Of a stretch of DNA of 64,000 nt, positions 25,742 to 33,918 are shown one piece after another. Where the stretch lies: contig NZ_UHFA01000002.1 of the NCBI RefSeq assembly GCF_900459175.1, positions 1,860,001-1,924,000 of the forward strand, given 5' to 3'. Numbering within the stretch: position 1 is the stretch's first letter; each line of letters begins with the position of its first letter. A program made the translations under genes and the position numbers. The DNA is from Streptococcus downei MFe28. Lineage in GTDB: Bacteria; Bacillota; Bacilli; Lactobacillales; Streptococcaceae. The notes under the pieces were generated by a model, which was not told the DNA's origin, made no database searches, and saw only the letters and a list, made by a program, of their open reading frames with translations.

Positions 25742-26973
25742 GCTTTGAAATCTTAAGCAAGGAAGCCTTTGAGACCTTCAGTCAAAGGGTTGCCTACAAG
25801 TCCTTTATGCAATCAAGTCAGATGGCTGAGCTCTTTAAGAAACGTGGCTATAGCATTGCCTATGTTGGCCTCAAAGCCGATGGAGCTTTGCAGGTGGCTG
25901 CCTTAGTTTATTCTATGCCCATGACGGGTGGCCTCCACATGGAAATCAACTCTGGCCCCTTCTCCACAGACCACAAATACCTGAGTGACTTCTATCAAGG
26001 CCTCAAGGACTATGCTAAGAGTGAGGGCGCTCTAGAATTATTGGTTAAACCCTATGACACCTATCAAACTTTCGATAGCGATGGCAAGCCCATTGATGAT
26101 GAACGTCCAGAGCTGATTAAAACCTTAACTGACCTAGATTTCAGCCACGATGGCCTGCAAACCGGTTATCCTGGTGGCGAGCCTGATTGGCATTATGTCA
26201 AGGATATGCGGGAAATTACTGCTGATAACCTCATGAAATCCTTTAGCAAAAAGGGACGGCCCCTGGTTAAAAAATCCAAGACCTTTGGAACCAAGCTGAA
26301 GAAACTAAGTCGTGAAGAGCTCCCTATTTTTAAGGACATCACCTCTGCTACTTCTGATCGTCGGGATTACACCGATAAGGATTTAGACTACTATCAAGAC
26401 TTCTTTGACAGCTGGGGAGACCAGGCTGAGTTCATGGTTGCTAGCCTTAATTTTCAGGATTATGCCGACCATCTCAAGGAAGGACAGGCCAAGCTTGGAG
26501 CCAAGCTGGATAAGCTAGCCCAGACCCATGCCAATAATCTGGAATCACCTAAGTACCAACGTCAGAAAAAAGAGTTAGACCAGCAAATGAGCACCTTTGA
26601 TAAACGTTTAGAGGAGGCTCAAGAATTGCTTGACCAGCATGGCAGTCAAGATGTGGTCCTAGCTGGAAGCCTCTTTGTCTATACCAAGCAGGAAGCCATC
26701 TACCTCTTTTCAGGCTCCTATACCGAATTCAATAAATTCTATGCCCCTGCCCTCCTGCAGGAGCATGTCATGCTGGAAGCCATCAAGCGTGGCATCCCCA
26801 GCTATAACTTTTTAGGAATCGAAGGTATCTTCGATGGCTCTGACGGCGTTCTACGTTTCAAACAAAACTTCAACGGTTACATCACCCGTAAGATGGGAAC
26901 CTTTCGCTACTACCCAAGTCCCCTCAAATTCAAAGCCCTCAAGACCATCAAGAAGGTCTTGGGCCGCCAATAA
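25738..26973 (+). CDS. murN: FemX/MurN-family peptidoglycan branch aminoacyltransferase
   Basis: A 411-residue Fem-family protein built like its neighbour, with a helical arm at about 240-300 (K-L-G-A-K-L-D-K and Q-M-S-T-F-D-K-R). By analogy with pneumococcal MurMN it adds the second residue of the bridge. Co-translation with murM is supported by the ATGA overlap and AAGGAG ribosome site. A strong terminator follows at 26980-27013, closing the three-gene operon. Confidence 0.88.
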   Translation: MSFEILSKEAFETFSQRVAYKSFMQSSQMAELFKKRGYSIAYVGLKADGALQVAALVYSMPMTGGLHMEINSGPFSTDHKYLSDFYQGLKDYAKSEGALELLVKPYDTYQTFDSDGKPIDDERPELIKTLTDLDFSHDGLQTGYPGGEPDWHYVKDMREITADNLMKSFSKKGRPLVKKSKTFGTKLKKLSREELPIFKDITSATSDRRDYTDKDLDYYQDFFDSWGDQAEFMVASLNFQDYADHLKEGQAKLGAKLDKLAQTHANNLESPKYQRQKKELDQQMSTFDKRLEEAQELLDQHGSQDVVLAGSLFVYTKQEAIYLFSGSYTEFNKFYAPALLQEHVMLEAIKRGIPSYNFLGIEGIFDGSDGVLRFKQNFNGYITRKMGTFRYYPSPLKFKALKTIKKVLGRQ

Positions 26974-26979
26974 AACGAG

Positions 26980-27013
26980 AAAGACTGAGAGTTCCAGACT
27001 CCCAGTCTTTTTT
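26980..27013 (+). terminator. Terminator of HAD-murMN operon
   Basis: AAGACTG-GAGT pairs with ACTC-CAGTCTT and is followed by TTTTTT. Confidence 0.9.
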
Positions 27014-27073
27014 AGTTCAAAAATTTTTGACAAGAGCATCAAATCCCTTGATTAAAAAATCGAAATTTTCTTA

Positions 27074-27126
27074 GAAAATTCATCTCATGACAAATTTAGG
27101 CCGTTTCACGACATAGATGAATTTTC
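27074..27126. promoter_or_regulatory. Inverted repeat upstream of the bacteriocin genes
   Basis: Perfect 12-bp arms GAAAATTCATCT (27074-27085) and AGATGAATTTTC (27115-27126) flank 29 bp. A TTTCAC direct repeat (27104 and 27123, 19 bp apart) overlaps its right half, 12 bp before a TATTATAC -10-like box at about 27141. Direct repeats with this spacing are typical of ComE/BlpR-type response-regulator sites in streptococcal bacteriocin promoters, but this match is by layout only. Confidence 0.45.
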
Positions 27127-27265
27127 ACCCTTTTTCTGTGATATTATACAAGTGTCTGGTGCATAAGACAAAAAAATATCTATCAAAGCTTTTTCAATTA
27201 TACCTTATTGAGTCGCGACATTTTGGTGTTACAGAAGCTCAAAACACAGAAATAGGAGGTCTGTT

Positions 27266-27430
27266 ATGAATAAAGATGTTCTTAGTAACTTTGAAACTTT
27301 GGATAATACTCAACTGGTTAAAATAAAGGGTGGAGGAGATGAGGGATATAACTTCTGGTATGGTATTGGAAAATGGGCTCGACAACAATATCGTGGCTTT
27401 TGTAATTGGTCTAACTGGTGTAAAGGGTAA
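27266..27430 (+). CDS. Class II bacteriocin-like peptide with double-glycine leader
   Basis: ATG 27266 follows AATAGGAGGTC, an excellent ribosome site. The 54-residue product has a 23-residue leader ending V-K-I-K-G-G, the site cut by peptidase-containing ABC exporters. The mature part (31 residues) starts G-D-E-G-Y, is rich in Trp, Tyr and Gly, cationic in the middle, and carries two cysteines in F-C-N-W-S-N-W-C that could form a disulfide. It resembles one half of a two-peptide (class IIb) bacteriocin. The partner gene 17 bp downstream is frameshifted. No exporter or kinase gene is in the window. Confidence 0.75.
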   Translation: MNKDVLSNFETLDNTQLVKIKGGGDEGYNFWYGIGKWARQQYRGFCNWSNWCKG

Positions 27431-27447
27431 AAGAAAGGAGTAATACT

Positions 27448-27605
27448 ATGAAAAACTATCAAAATATGACTGCTGTAGAACTGTCTCAATCGTTGGTGGT
27501 GGTGGAGGCTTAATTCCTACACTTCCAACCTATAATCAACTTTTAAGATCCTTTTGTGGATTGGCTGATGGTTGGAATGGTAAACGCCGTCGTGGTCACT
27601 GCTAA
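27448..27605 (+). pseudogene. Second bacteriocin peptide gene, inactivated by a 1-base frameshift
   Basis: ATG 27448 follows AAAGGAG. The leader reads M-K-N-Y-Q-N-M-T-A-V-E-L-S-Q and then goes out of frame, stopping at TAA 27511-27513. From about 27492 the +1 frame reads V-G-G-G-G-G-L-I-P-T-L-P, then a peptide ending in K-R-R-R-G-H-C with two cysteines and a stop at 27603-27605. One inserted base between the two segments restores a continuous 52-residue double-glycine precursor. The layout beside an intact peptide gene argues for a former two-peptide bacteriocin. Confidence 0.75.
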
Positions 27606-27634
27606 AAGTGCATTGGTACTAATATAAATCTTTT

Positions 27635-27680
27635 GAAGCCCTAGCTTACTAACAGATTAGGCTAGGGCTTCTTATTTTTT
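27635..27680 (+). terminator. Terminator after the bacteriocin genes
   Basis: GAAGCCCTAGC pairs with GCTAGGGCTTC, 11 bp, followed by TTATTTTTT. Confidence 0.92.
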
Positions 27681-28083
27681 ATCTTCTTTAATTTAACAGT
27701 TCTGCCTCCATTCCATTAGAAAAGCAATAAATATGAAAATCATCAGATCTGTCTCTTTAGTAATTATTACCTTTATTTTATCTATCCTCATCCAACTTCC
27801 GACTTATATTGTCATTCAGAAAATGAATCAGGCTGGGCTTGATATGAAGGAAGTTTTTATAGCATTAATCGTCGCTTGTACCATTTTCTTACTTCTCTTT
27901 TTGCTTAGACAGAAAATCCTAAGAAAGAAACATTTGCCGAGAAAACCAATGGCTATTTGGAAGATTATACTTGGGGTCATATCCATATTTACTCTTGAAT
28001 TGTTAGCCAATAGTATTCTAATCAAATTAGGACTATATACTGAATCGGGTAATAATCAAGCTATTATAAAATATCTATTCTCT

Positions 28084-29044
28084 ACCCGTGGTGCTAGTTA
28101 AAAAGTTACGAAAAAAGCCCAATTGGACTATACTGTAAGTGCAAAAATCAAACAGGAGGTTGTCCAAATGAGCCACTTACAGTATACCGCTAATTGTCAT
28201 CACTTACAATATAAGGTGAAGCAATTGTCCAAAATTTGTCATTGGTTCTATCAAAACTATTGTCCAGAAGCTATTAAGCACCGACATAATGTCAAATTAG
28301 CTCATGTCTCCGATGAGTCCCTCTTAACCTTACTTGTCCTACAAGCAGAACTGGGAATTAAGTCACAACATCACTTTTACCAGATGTGTCATCTATTTTG
28401 CTTGGAAAAGAGACTCAAAAGAAGTCGCTTCAATCGTCGATCCCAAAATCTGATTTGGCTCATTCAGTTGATTCGACAAGGCCTGAACCAACAAATACCA
28501 GCAGATTCCATTGTCATTATTGATAGCTTTCCCTTGCCTCTTTGTCAACCCGTTCGCAATCATAGGGTCAAAATCCTCCTCAATGGGTTAGCGGATATTG
28601 GCTACAATGCTTCCAAGCAGATGTGGTTTTATGGCTTTAAAGTTCACATGTTAGTGACTTTATCGGGCTATATTTTGAACTATGTTGTCACGCCAGCCTC
28701 TGTTCATGATATCAGAGCTGTTGATGAATTACTTGAAAACTGTAGGCAACCGTTTATTCTAGGAGATTTAGGTTACCTTAGTCAGTCCCTTAAAGAGGAA
28801 CTAAACAAGAGGGGCTATCACTTATGGACACCTTGGCGACAAAATATGCAGGGTTCAACTGAACACAACAACTGGAAGTTACTAGCCATGCGTAGAACCA
28901 TTGAGACACGCTTTTCCGAGCTCTGTAGTTTGTTTGGAATCGAGCATACATGAGCCAGAGGTCTAGCTGGGATTCAGCTAATGCTAGAACAAATTATACT
29001 AACCTATAATCTGAGCTATTTTATTGTGAACTAGCACCACGGGT
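28084..29044 (+). mobile_element. IS982-family insertion sequence B, 961 bp, with 8-bp target duplication
   Basis: Terminal inverted repeats ACCCGTGGTGCTAGTT (28084-28099) and its complement (29029-29044). The target duplication TATTCTCT is at 28076-28083 and 29045-29052. The intact duplication implies a recent, simple insertion into the CPBP gene. Its ends resemble, but are not identical to, those of element A. Confidence 0.95.
28168..29034 (+). pseudogene. IS982-family transposase with in-frame nonsense codon
   Basis: ATG 28168 follows AGGAGGTTGTCCAA; the frame extends further upstream but lacks a better site. I-D-S-F-P-L-P-L-C-Q-P carries the first catalytic Asp, L-G-D-L-G-Y the second, and R-R-T-I-E-T-R-F the Glu. 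A TGA at 28951-28953 (codon 262) follows F-G-I-E-H-T; the same frame then continues A-R-G-L-A-G-I-Q-L to TAG 29032-29034, as expected of a full 288-residue family member. The truncated protein keeps all three catalytic residues, so residual activity is possible. Confidence 0.85.
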
Positions 29045-29401
29045 TATTCTCTGATAAATTTTACTTCATGCTGTTTGCTACAAATCTAATGGCTCCTATT
29101 TTAGAAGAGCTACTTTTTCGAAGTTTTTTACAAGAAATTTTGCTACAGCTATTTCCCAAATCTGAGATCATTGTCGTTCTTTTAGTCGCTTTTTACTTTG
29201 CTTTCCTACACACCTATTCATTCAATTTTAATCTCTTTGGTTATCTAATAAGTGGTTTATATTTTACTTTGATTTATTGGAAAACTAGAACGATAAAATA
29301 CAGTATTATAGCTCACATCGGCTTCAATAGTCTAATTACAGTAGTTGCACTGATTTTCCATTAGTAATCTTATAGATTTTTATGAGTCTAAAATTCCATA
29401 A

Positions 29402-29441
29402 AAATAGGTCAGAAGTACAAATAACTTCTAACCTATTTTTT
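29402..29441. terminator. Bidirectional terminator between CPBP gene and tpiA
   Basis: AAATAGGT-AGAAGT pairs with ACTTCT-ACCTATTT; A- and T-runs on both sides. Confidence 0.88.
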
Positions 29442-29465
29442 TATTTAACTATTTTTGCTTATTGA

Positions 29466-30224
29466 TTATTTTACAAAGTCCAAAAGTGCCAAGAAGCTGT
29501 CTGCTTGCAGTGAAGCACCGCCCACGAGAGCCCCGTCAACGTTTTCTTTAGCCATATATTCGGCAACATTTTCAGGTTTTACAGAACCGCCGTATTGGAT
29601 ACGAACAGCTTCAGAGACTTCCTTACCGTAAAGTTTTTCAACAGTTGAACGAACAACGCCACAAATTTCATCAGCAATATTCGCGTCAGCTGATTTACCA
29701 GTCCCGATAGCCCAGATTGGTTCGTAAGCGATAACCAAGTGAGATACTTGTTCTGCACTCAAGCCTTTAAGGTCGGCAGTAATTTGCCCCTCAATCCATT
29801 CTGCTGTCTTGCCAGCTTCATAAGTTTCAAGAGATTCACCACAGCAAAGGATTGGAGTCATGCCATGTTTAAAGATAGCATGAGCCTTTTTATTGATTTC
29901 TTCGTCAGTTTCATGGAAGTAATCACGGCGTTCTGAGTGACCGATAATAACATATTCTACACCAAGTGCTGCGATAGTTGCAGGGCTGTTTTCACCAGTA
30001 AAAGCACCAAAATCTTCGAAGTAACAGTTTTGGGCTGCAACTTGCAATTCGGTATCTTTCACACCTTTTTTCATTCCTTCAAGGAAGATAGCTGGTGCAC
30101 CGATAACAGTGTCAACAAGTTCATTTGATGGGATATTATTTTTAACCGCATCAATAAATTCGCGAGCTTCTGCTGCAGTCTTGTTCATCTTCCAGTTACC
30201 GGCAATAATTGGTTTACGTGACAT
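29466..30224 (-). CDS. tpiA: Triosephosphate isomerase
   Basis: Interconverts dihydroxyacetone phosphate and glyceraldehyde 3-phosphate in glycolysis. The 252-residue barrel has K12 (N-W-K-M-N), H96 in I-I-G-H-S-E-R-R, the catalytic base E168 in [11 protein letters not shown], and the phosphate loop G-G-S-V-K-P-E-N. Single gene with its own promoter and terminator. Confidence 0.98.
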   Translation of the reverse strand: MSRKPIIAGNWKMNKTAAEAREFIDAVKNNIPSNELVDTVIGAPAIFLEGMKKGVKDTELQVAAQNCYFEDFGAFTGENSPATIAALGVEYVIIGHSERRDYFHETDEEINKKAHAIFKHGMTPILCCGESLETYEAGKTAEWIEGQITADLKGLSAEQVSHLVIAYEPIWAIGTGKSADANIADEICGVVRSTVEKLYGKEVSEAVRIQYGGSVKPENVAEYMAKENVDGALVGGASLQADSFLALLDFVK

Positions 30225-30261
30225 TTCACATACCTCTTCTTTTAATTTTTTTTACCCCTTT

Positions 30262-30290
30262 ATTCTACCATAAATCATAGGGCATTTAAA
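30262..30290 (-). promoter_or_regulatory. tpiA promoter
   Basis: TTTAAA (30285-30290) and TAGAAT (30262-30267) on the minus strand, 17 bp apart, about 40 bp before the start codon. Confidence 0.55.
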
Positions 30291-30324
30291 GATTTACTCA
30301 GATTTTTCTCAAGGATCCAGACCA

Positions 30325-31059
30325 TTAGATCAGCTGTTCCTGGCTAATATTAAAGTCAGCAAGAATCTTTTCTAAACCTTCAAAGTTTAGGCGAAAATGC
30401 TCCAATTTATGGCCATCAGACCCTAGGGAATACTTGTGACAGCCAAGTTCCTTAAGTAAACCCAGAGCATAGCGGTAAAGGTCCTCGTGATGATAGAGAT
30501 AGATGGATTTGCTGTTAAGCTCGAAGGCCAGCCCCTCCTCAATCATCTTTTTGAAAATAGCCATCAGCTTTTGCTCATAAACTTGCAGATCCCTGACCTC
30601 CAAATCAAAGAGGCGAAAGCCATAATCAAAGTGGGCCAAGACATGGGCATCCACTCGCCCAATAGCCTTCTCAAGTAAGTCTAGGTACTCTGTAATAACC
30701 TCATCCCTACGGCGCTCTACTATCTCATCATCCAGATAATCATTTTGACCATTATGGTGGACCGACAATAACTTGAGGTCATATTCCTTATCTGCCAGAT
30801 AGGCTAGAATATCCGCTTCACGAGGCTGATAATAGCCGATTTCAATGCCTCGCTTAAGACGATTGCCGTAGATTTGATTGAGGCGCTCAATCTCCTGACT
30901 ATAGGCCTGGTAATCTGGCGCATCATCTTGCCCAGTATAAGGATTAGAAAGGTCAAAATGCTCGGTTGTCACAATTTGACCAGGGTAGGCTTCTAAATAC
31001 TCCTCAAATTTAGCCTGAGAATCATAAGAAAAATAAGTATGTAGGTGGTTATCTCGCAT
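30325..31059 (-). CDS. PHP-family histidinol-phosphatase-like hydrolase (HisJ/HisK type)
   Basis: A 244-residue metal-dependent phosphoesterase of the PHP fold. Metal-binding motifs in order: H-L-H-T-Y near residue 4, T-E-H-F-D near 33, S-V-H-H-N near 92, H-F-D-Y-G near 150 and G-S-D-G-H near 212. Bacillus HisJ removes phosphate from histidinol phosphate, but no other his gene is nearby, so the substrate is open. Eight upstream codons precede ATG 31057-31059, but CGGAGGTCTTTC fixes this ATG. Confidence 0.85.
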   Translation of the reverse strand: MRDNHLHTYFSYDSQAKFEEYLEAYPGQIVTTEHFDLSNPYTGQDDAPDYQAYSQEIERLNQIYGNRLKRGIEIGYYQPREADILAYLADKEYDLKLLSVHHNGQNDYLDDEIVERRRDEVITEYLDLLEKAIGRVDAHVLAHFDYGFRLFDLEVRDLQVYEQKLMAIFKKMIEEGLAFELNSKSIYLYHHEDLYRYALGLLKELGCHKYSLGSDGHKLEHFRLNFEGLEKILADFNISQEQLI

Positions 31060-31296
31060 GAAAGACCTCCGTTTTAATTGCAATAGCCCTTACAGTTAGT
31101 TGATAAAACTAATAATAGCGATGTCAGACCTGATAGGTCTTCTCCTTATTTTATCATATTCACTCATACCTTTTACTGCTAACTTAAAAAGAATGACGAA
31201 ACTCCCTTTATCTCTTTTTGCCCACCGAAATGCCCACAACTATGCTATACTAGTTCTTAACGATTTAAATTCAGATAACTAGGAAAGGGGGCAGGA

Positions 31297-32055
31297 ATGG
31301 CTAAAAAGAAAAATTCTCATCGGACCAAATGGAAAAAATTTTTTAAGGTCAGCAAGAAGAACCGTAAATCTTTTAACCTGACACTCATACTCATCCTAGC
31401 TATCCTACTCTTCCTAGCTTACGGCCTCTACAGTCGGCTGACCATCATTGATACCCAGCCCCCTAAAGTCAGCCAAGACAATCGAGATATTTCCGTTCTC
31501 TACTTCATCAACAGTATTGGCGAAGATGCTCGATCCATTTCTGAGGACAATGACCTCTACGCCTCTGTCATGATCGCCCAGGCGATTTTAGAAAGTAATC
31601 ATGGAACTTCCAAATTGGGTTCCGCTCCCAACTATAACTTGTTTGGAATCAAGGGTAACTACAAGGGAAGTTCAGCTACCTTTCAAACCTGGGAGGATGA
31701 TGGCAAGGGCAACACCTACAAGATTAATGCGGCTTTCCGAAAATACCCCTCTTATCGCGAATCCCTAGAAGATTATGCAGATATTCTCAGCAAGAACCTC
31801 TATGCCGATGCTAGAAAATCCAATACAAGCAGCTACCAGGAAGCTACCCAGGCTTTAACTGGTCGCTATGCTACCGATACCAGCTATAATGCCAAACTCA
31901 ACCATCTCATCAAAATCTACCACCTAACCGACTATGACTATCCTATAAACCCTTATAAACCCGGACAAGTCTACAATGTCTACCGCATGGCCTATACTGA
32001 TGTTAGCACCCTAAAGACAGATAATACTTGGGCTAAAAGTCAGTTGGGCAAGTAA
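31297..32055 (+). CDS. Membrane-anchored GH73 N-acetylglucosaminidase (peptidoglycan hydrolase)
   Basis: A 252-residue protein with a very basic N-terminus, one membrane anchor at about 27-45, then an extracellular GH73 domain. The catalytic Glu is E99 in A-I-L-E-S-N-H-G; N-Y-N-L-F-G-I-K-G near 112 is the family signature. It cleaves the GlcNAc-MurNAc glycan strand and so helps cell separation or wall turnover. No cleavage site follows the anchor, so it stays membrane bound. ATG follows AGGAAAGGGGGC; promoter TGCTATACT at about 31243-31251. Confidence 0.9.
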   Translation: MAKKKNSHRTKWKKFFKVSKKNRKSFNLTLILILAILLFLAYGLYSRLTIIDTQPPKVSQDNRDISVLYFINSIGEDARSISEDNDLYASVMIAQAILESNHGTSKLGSAPNYNLFGIKGNYKGSSATFQTWEDDGKGNTYKINAAFRKYPSYRESLEDYADILSKNLYADARKSNTSSYQEATQALTGRYATDTSYNAKLNHLIKIYHLTDYDYPINPYKPGQVYNVYRMAYTDVSTLKTDNTWAKSQLGK

Positions 32056-32129
32056 CTTTGCGCTTCAGAGCTGCAAGGATTTTCAAGCCCGGTCATAAAC
32101 AAACAAGCAAGTTTTAAATTGAGATCTCA

Positions 32130-32161
32130 AAAAGAGCCATCCAGACGGATAGCTCTTTTAT
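32130..32161. terminator. Terminator between GH73 gene and gapN
   Basis: AGAGC-ATCC/GGAT-GCTCT with A-run before and T-run after, able to serve both convergent genes. Confidence 0.85.
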
Positions 32162-32176
32162 TAGCCTTTATTTATC

Positions 32177-33607
32177 TTATTTTGCAATATCAAAGACAAC
32201 TGACTTAACATTCGTCATGGCTTGGATAGAGTATTTAACCCCTTGAACACCTGCACCAGACTTCTTAGCTCCCAAGAATGGGAAGTTATCAGTACCACGT
32301 TGGGTCTTGTTGTTGATGTGGACAGTACCAACTTCCAACTGCTCAGCAATCTTAAGGGCTAATGGGAAGTTGTTAGTGAAGACAGATGATTGCAGACCGT
32401 ATTCGGACTCATTAGCAATTTCCAAAGCTTCATCAACAGAATTCACTCGGATAATTGGTAGGACAGGACCAAATGGTTCTTCCCAAGCCAAACGCATATC
32501 CGTAGTCACCTTATCAAAGACCGTTGGGTAAATGGTATTGCCTTCGCGTTTGATTGGTGTTGTAGCGACCGCACCCTTATCAGCCGCTTCTTGAATCAAA
32601 CCTTCAACATAGTCGGCTGCCTTAGTATCAATCAATGGTGTAATGTCAGCATCTTCTTCTGGCATACCAACAGATAGCTTTTCAACCTTTTCAGTAACTA
32701 ATTTAACTAACTGATCAGCCACGCTGTCCATAACCAGAACACGTTTAACGGCAGTACAACGTTGACCTGAGTAACCAAAGGCACCAGCAACGATATTATT
32801 AGCCGTCAATTCAAGGTCGGCATCTTCCAAGACGATAGCCGCATCCTTACCACCAAGTTCCAACATGATTGGACGCATACCAGCTAATTTACCAATGTTT
32901 TCACCAACAGGTGTAGAACCTGTGAAGTTGATAAAGTCAACAGCTTCGTGTTCAACGATGTAGTCACCGATAACGGAACCACGACCAGTGATGGTATTGA
33001 AGACACCGGCAGGAAGACCAGCTTCAGCAAAGGCTTCAGCCAAGAGCAAGCCAGAAATGGATCCTTGCGTTGGTGGCTTAAAGGCCACAACGTTTCCTGA
33101 AATCAAGGCAGGAGCAATCTTAGATCCAGCCAGGTTAACTGGGTAGTTAAATGGTGAGATAGCCAAGACTAGGCCAACGGGTTCGCGACGAACGACAGCA
33201 ATTTTACGCTTGCTGGCAGCATCAAAGCTACCACCTTCAAGGACTTCCCCTTCAGCACGAACCCCTTCCTCTGCAGCAAAGTTGACAATTTCTGCAGTCC
33301 GAGTGACTTCACCGATAGCTGATTTAAGCCCCTTAGCAATTTCCTTAGACAGAACAGAACCAATCTTTTCCGCATCGCGTTCCAAAATATCAGCTGCCTT
33401 ATGAATATAGGCCGCACGTTCAATATAAGAGAGTGCCCGCCATTCTGGTAGAGCAGCCTTAGCAGATGCATAGACATAGTCAACTTCTTCATGGCTCATA
33501 GATGGGACTGTCCCCAACTCTTTACCTGTCGCAGGCTCATAGATGGTAATCTCTTGTTCAGATAACTTCCACTCACCGTTGACATAGTTTTTGTATTGCT
33601 TTGTCAT
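32177..33607 (-). CDS. gapN: NADP-dependent non-phosphorylating glyceraldehyde-3-phosphate dehydrogenase
   Basis: Oxidises glyceraldehyde 3-phosphate directly to 3-phosphoglycerate and makes NADPH, an important source in streptococci, which lack the oxidative pentose phosphate path. 476 residues; the general base E250 in L-E-L-G-G-K and nucleophile C284 in S-G-Q-R-C-T-A sit at the positions known for S. mutans GapN. ATG follows AAAAGGAGAATTAG. It is transcribed alone from a promoter at 33637-33665, next to ptsHI as in S. mutans. Confidence 0.97.
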   Translation of the reverse strand: MTKQYKNYVNGEWKLSEQEITIYEPATGKELGTVPSMSHEEVDYVYASAKAALPEWRALSYIERAAYIHKAADILERDAEKIGSVLSKEIAKGLKSAIGEVTRTAEIVNFAAEEGVRAEGEVLEGGSFDAASKRKIAVVRREPVGLVLAISPFNYPVNLAGSKIAPALISGNVVAFKPPTQGSISGLLLAEAFAEAGLPAGVFNTITGRGSVIGDYIVEHEAVDFINFTGSTPVGENIGKLAGMRPIMLELGGKDAAIVLEDADLELTANNIVAGAFGYSGQRCTAVKRVLVMDSVADQLVKLVTEKVEKLSVGMPEEDADITPLIDTKAADYVEGLIQEAADKGAVATTPIKREGNTIYPTVFDKVTTDMRLAWEEPFGPVLPIIRVNSVDEALEIANESEYGLQSSVFTNNFPLALKIAEQLEVGTVHINNKTQRGTDNFPFLGAKKSGAGVQGVKYSIQAMTNVKSVVFDIAK

Positions 33608-33636
33608 CTAATTCTCCTTTTACTTCTGATAGATTT

Positions 33637-33665
33637 ATTCTATCACTTTTCTAACAATTTTCCAA
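33637..33665 (-). promoter_or_regulatory. gapN promoter
   Basis: TTGGAA (33660-33665) and TAGAAT (33637-33642) on the minus strand with a 17-bp spacer. Beyond it, 33666-33878 holds no gene. Confidence 0.6.
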
Positions 33666-33878
33666 TATCCACTACGCTAATAATCAGAATATTTTGAAAG
33701 CTCCTATTTTTTAAAGTAGCCTTCAACCCTCAGCAGTTCCAATCCAGTCACGAAGGTAGGTCAGGCATTTATTGATGGTCGGGATGATTTAAAAAACTAG
33801 TTGACGCTCTGCGCTAATAACCGGGGCAATATCTCTAAGCTCACCATCTTCTAACGGCTCATTTGGCTAAGAGGAAAA

Positions 33879-33908
33879 GAAAAAGACCAGAGCTGGGCTC
33901 TGATCTCT
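33879..33908 (-). terminator. ptsHI terminator
   Basis: AGATC-AGAGC and GCTCT-GGTCT form the hairpin, with TTTTTCTTTTCC after it on the minus strand. Confidence 0.8.
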
Positions 33909-33918
33909 AGTCGAAGAC

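Larger units (their letters stand above)
27733..29364 (+). pseudogene. CPBP (CAAX/Abi) intramembrane protease, probable bacteriocin immunity protein, split by IS982-family element
   Basis: The 5' part (27733-28083) encodes membrane segments at about residues 6-28, 38-57 and 76-98. The 3' part (29053-29364) resumes in the same frame and holds E-E-L-L-F-R, the CPBP-family catalytic motif, and the second motif region F-A-F-L-H. Removing the element and one copy of the 8-bp duplication TATTCTCT rejoins a clean 220-residue protein, M-K-I-I-R to L-I-F-H. Genes of this family next to class II bacteriocins commonly give self-immunity. The insertion makes it non-functional. Confidence 0.88.
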
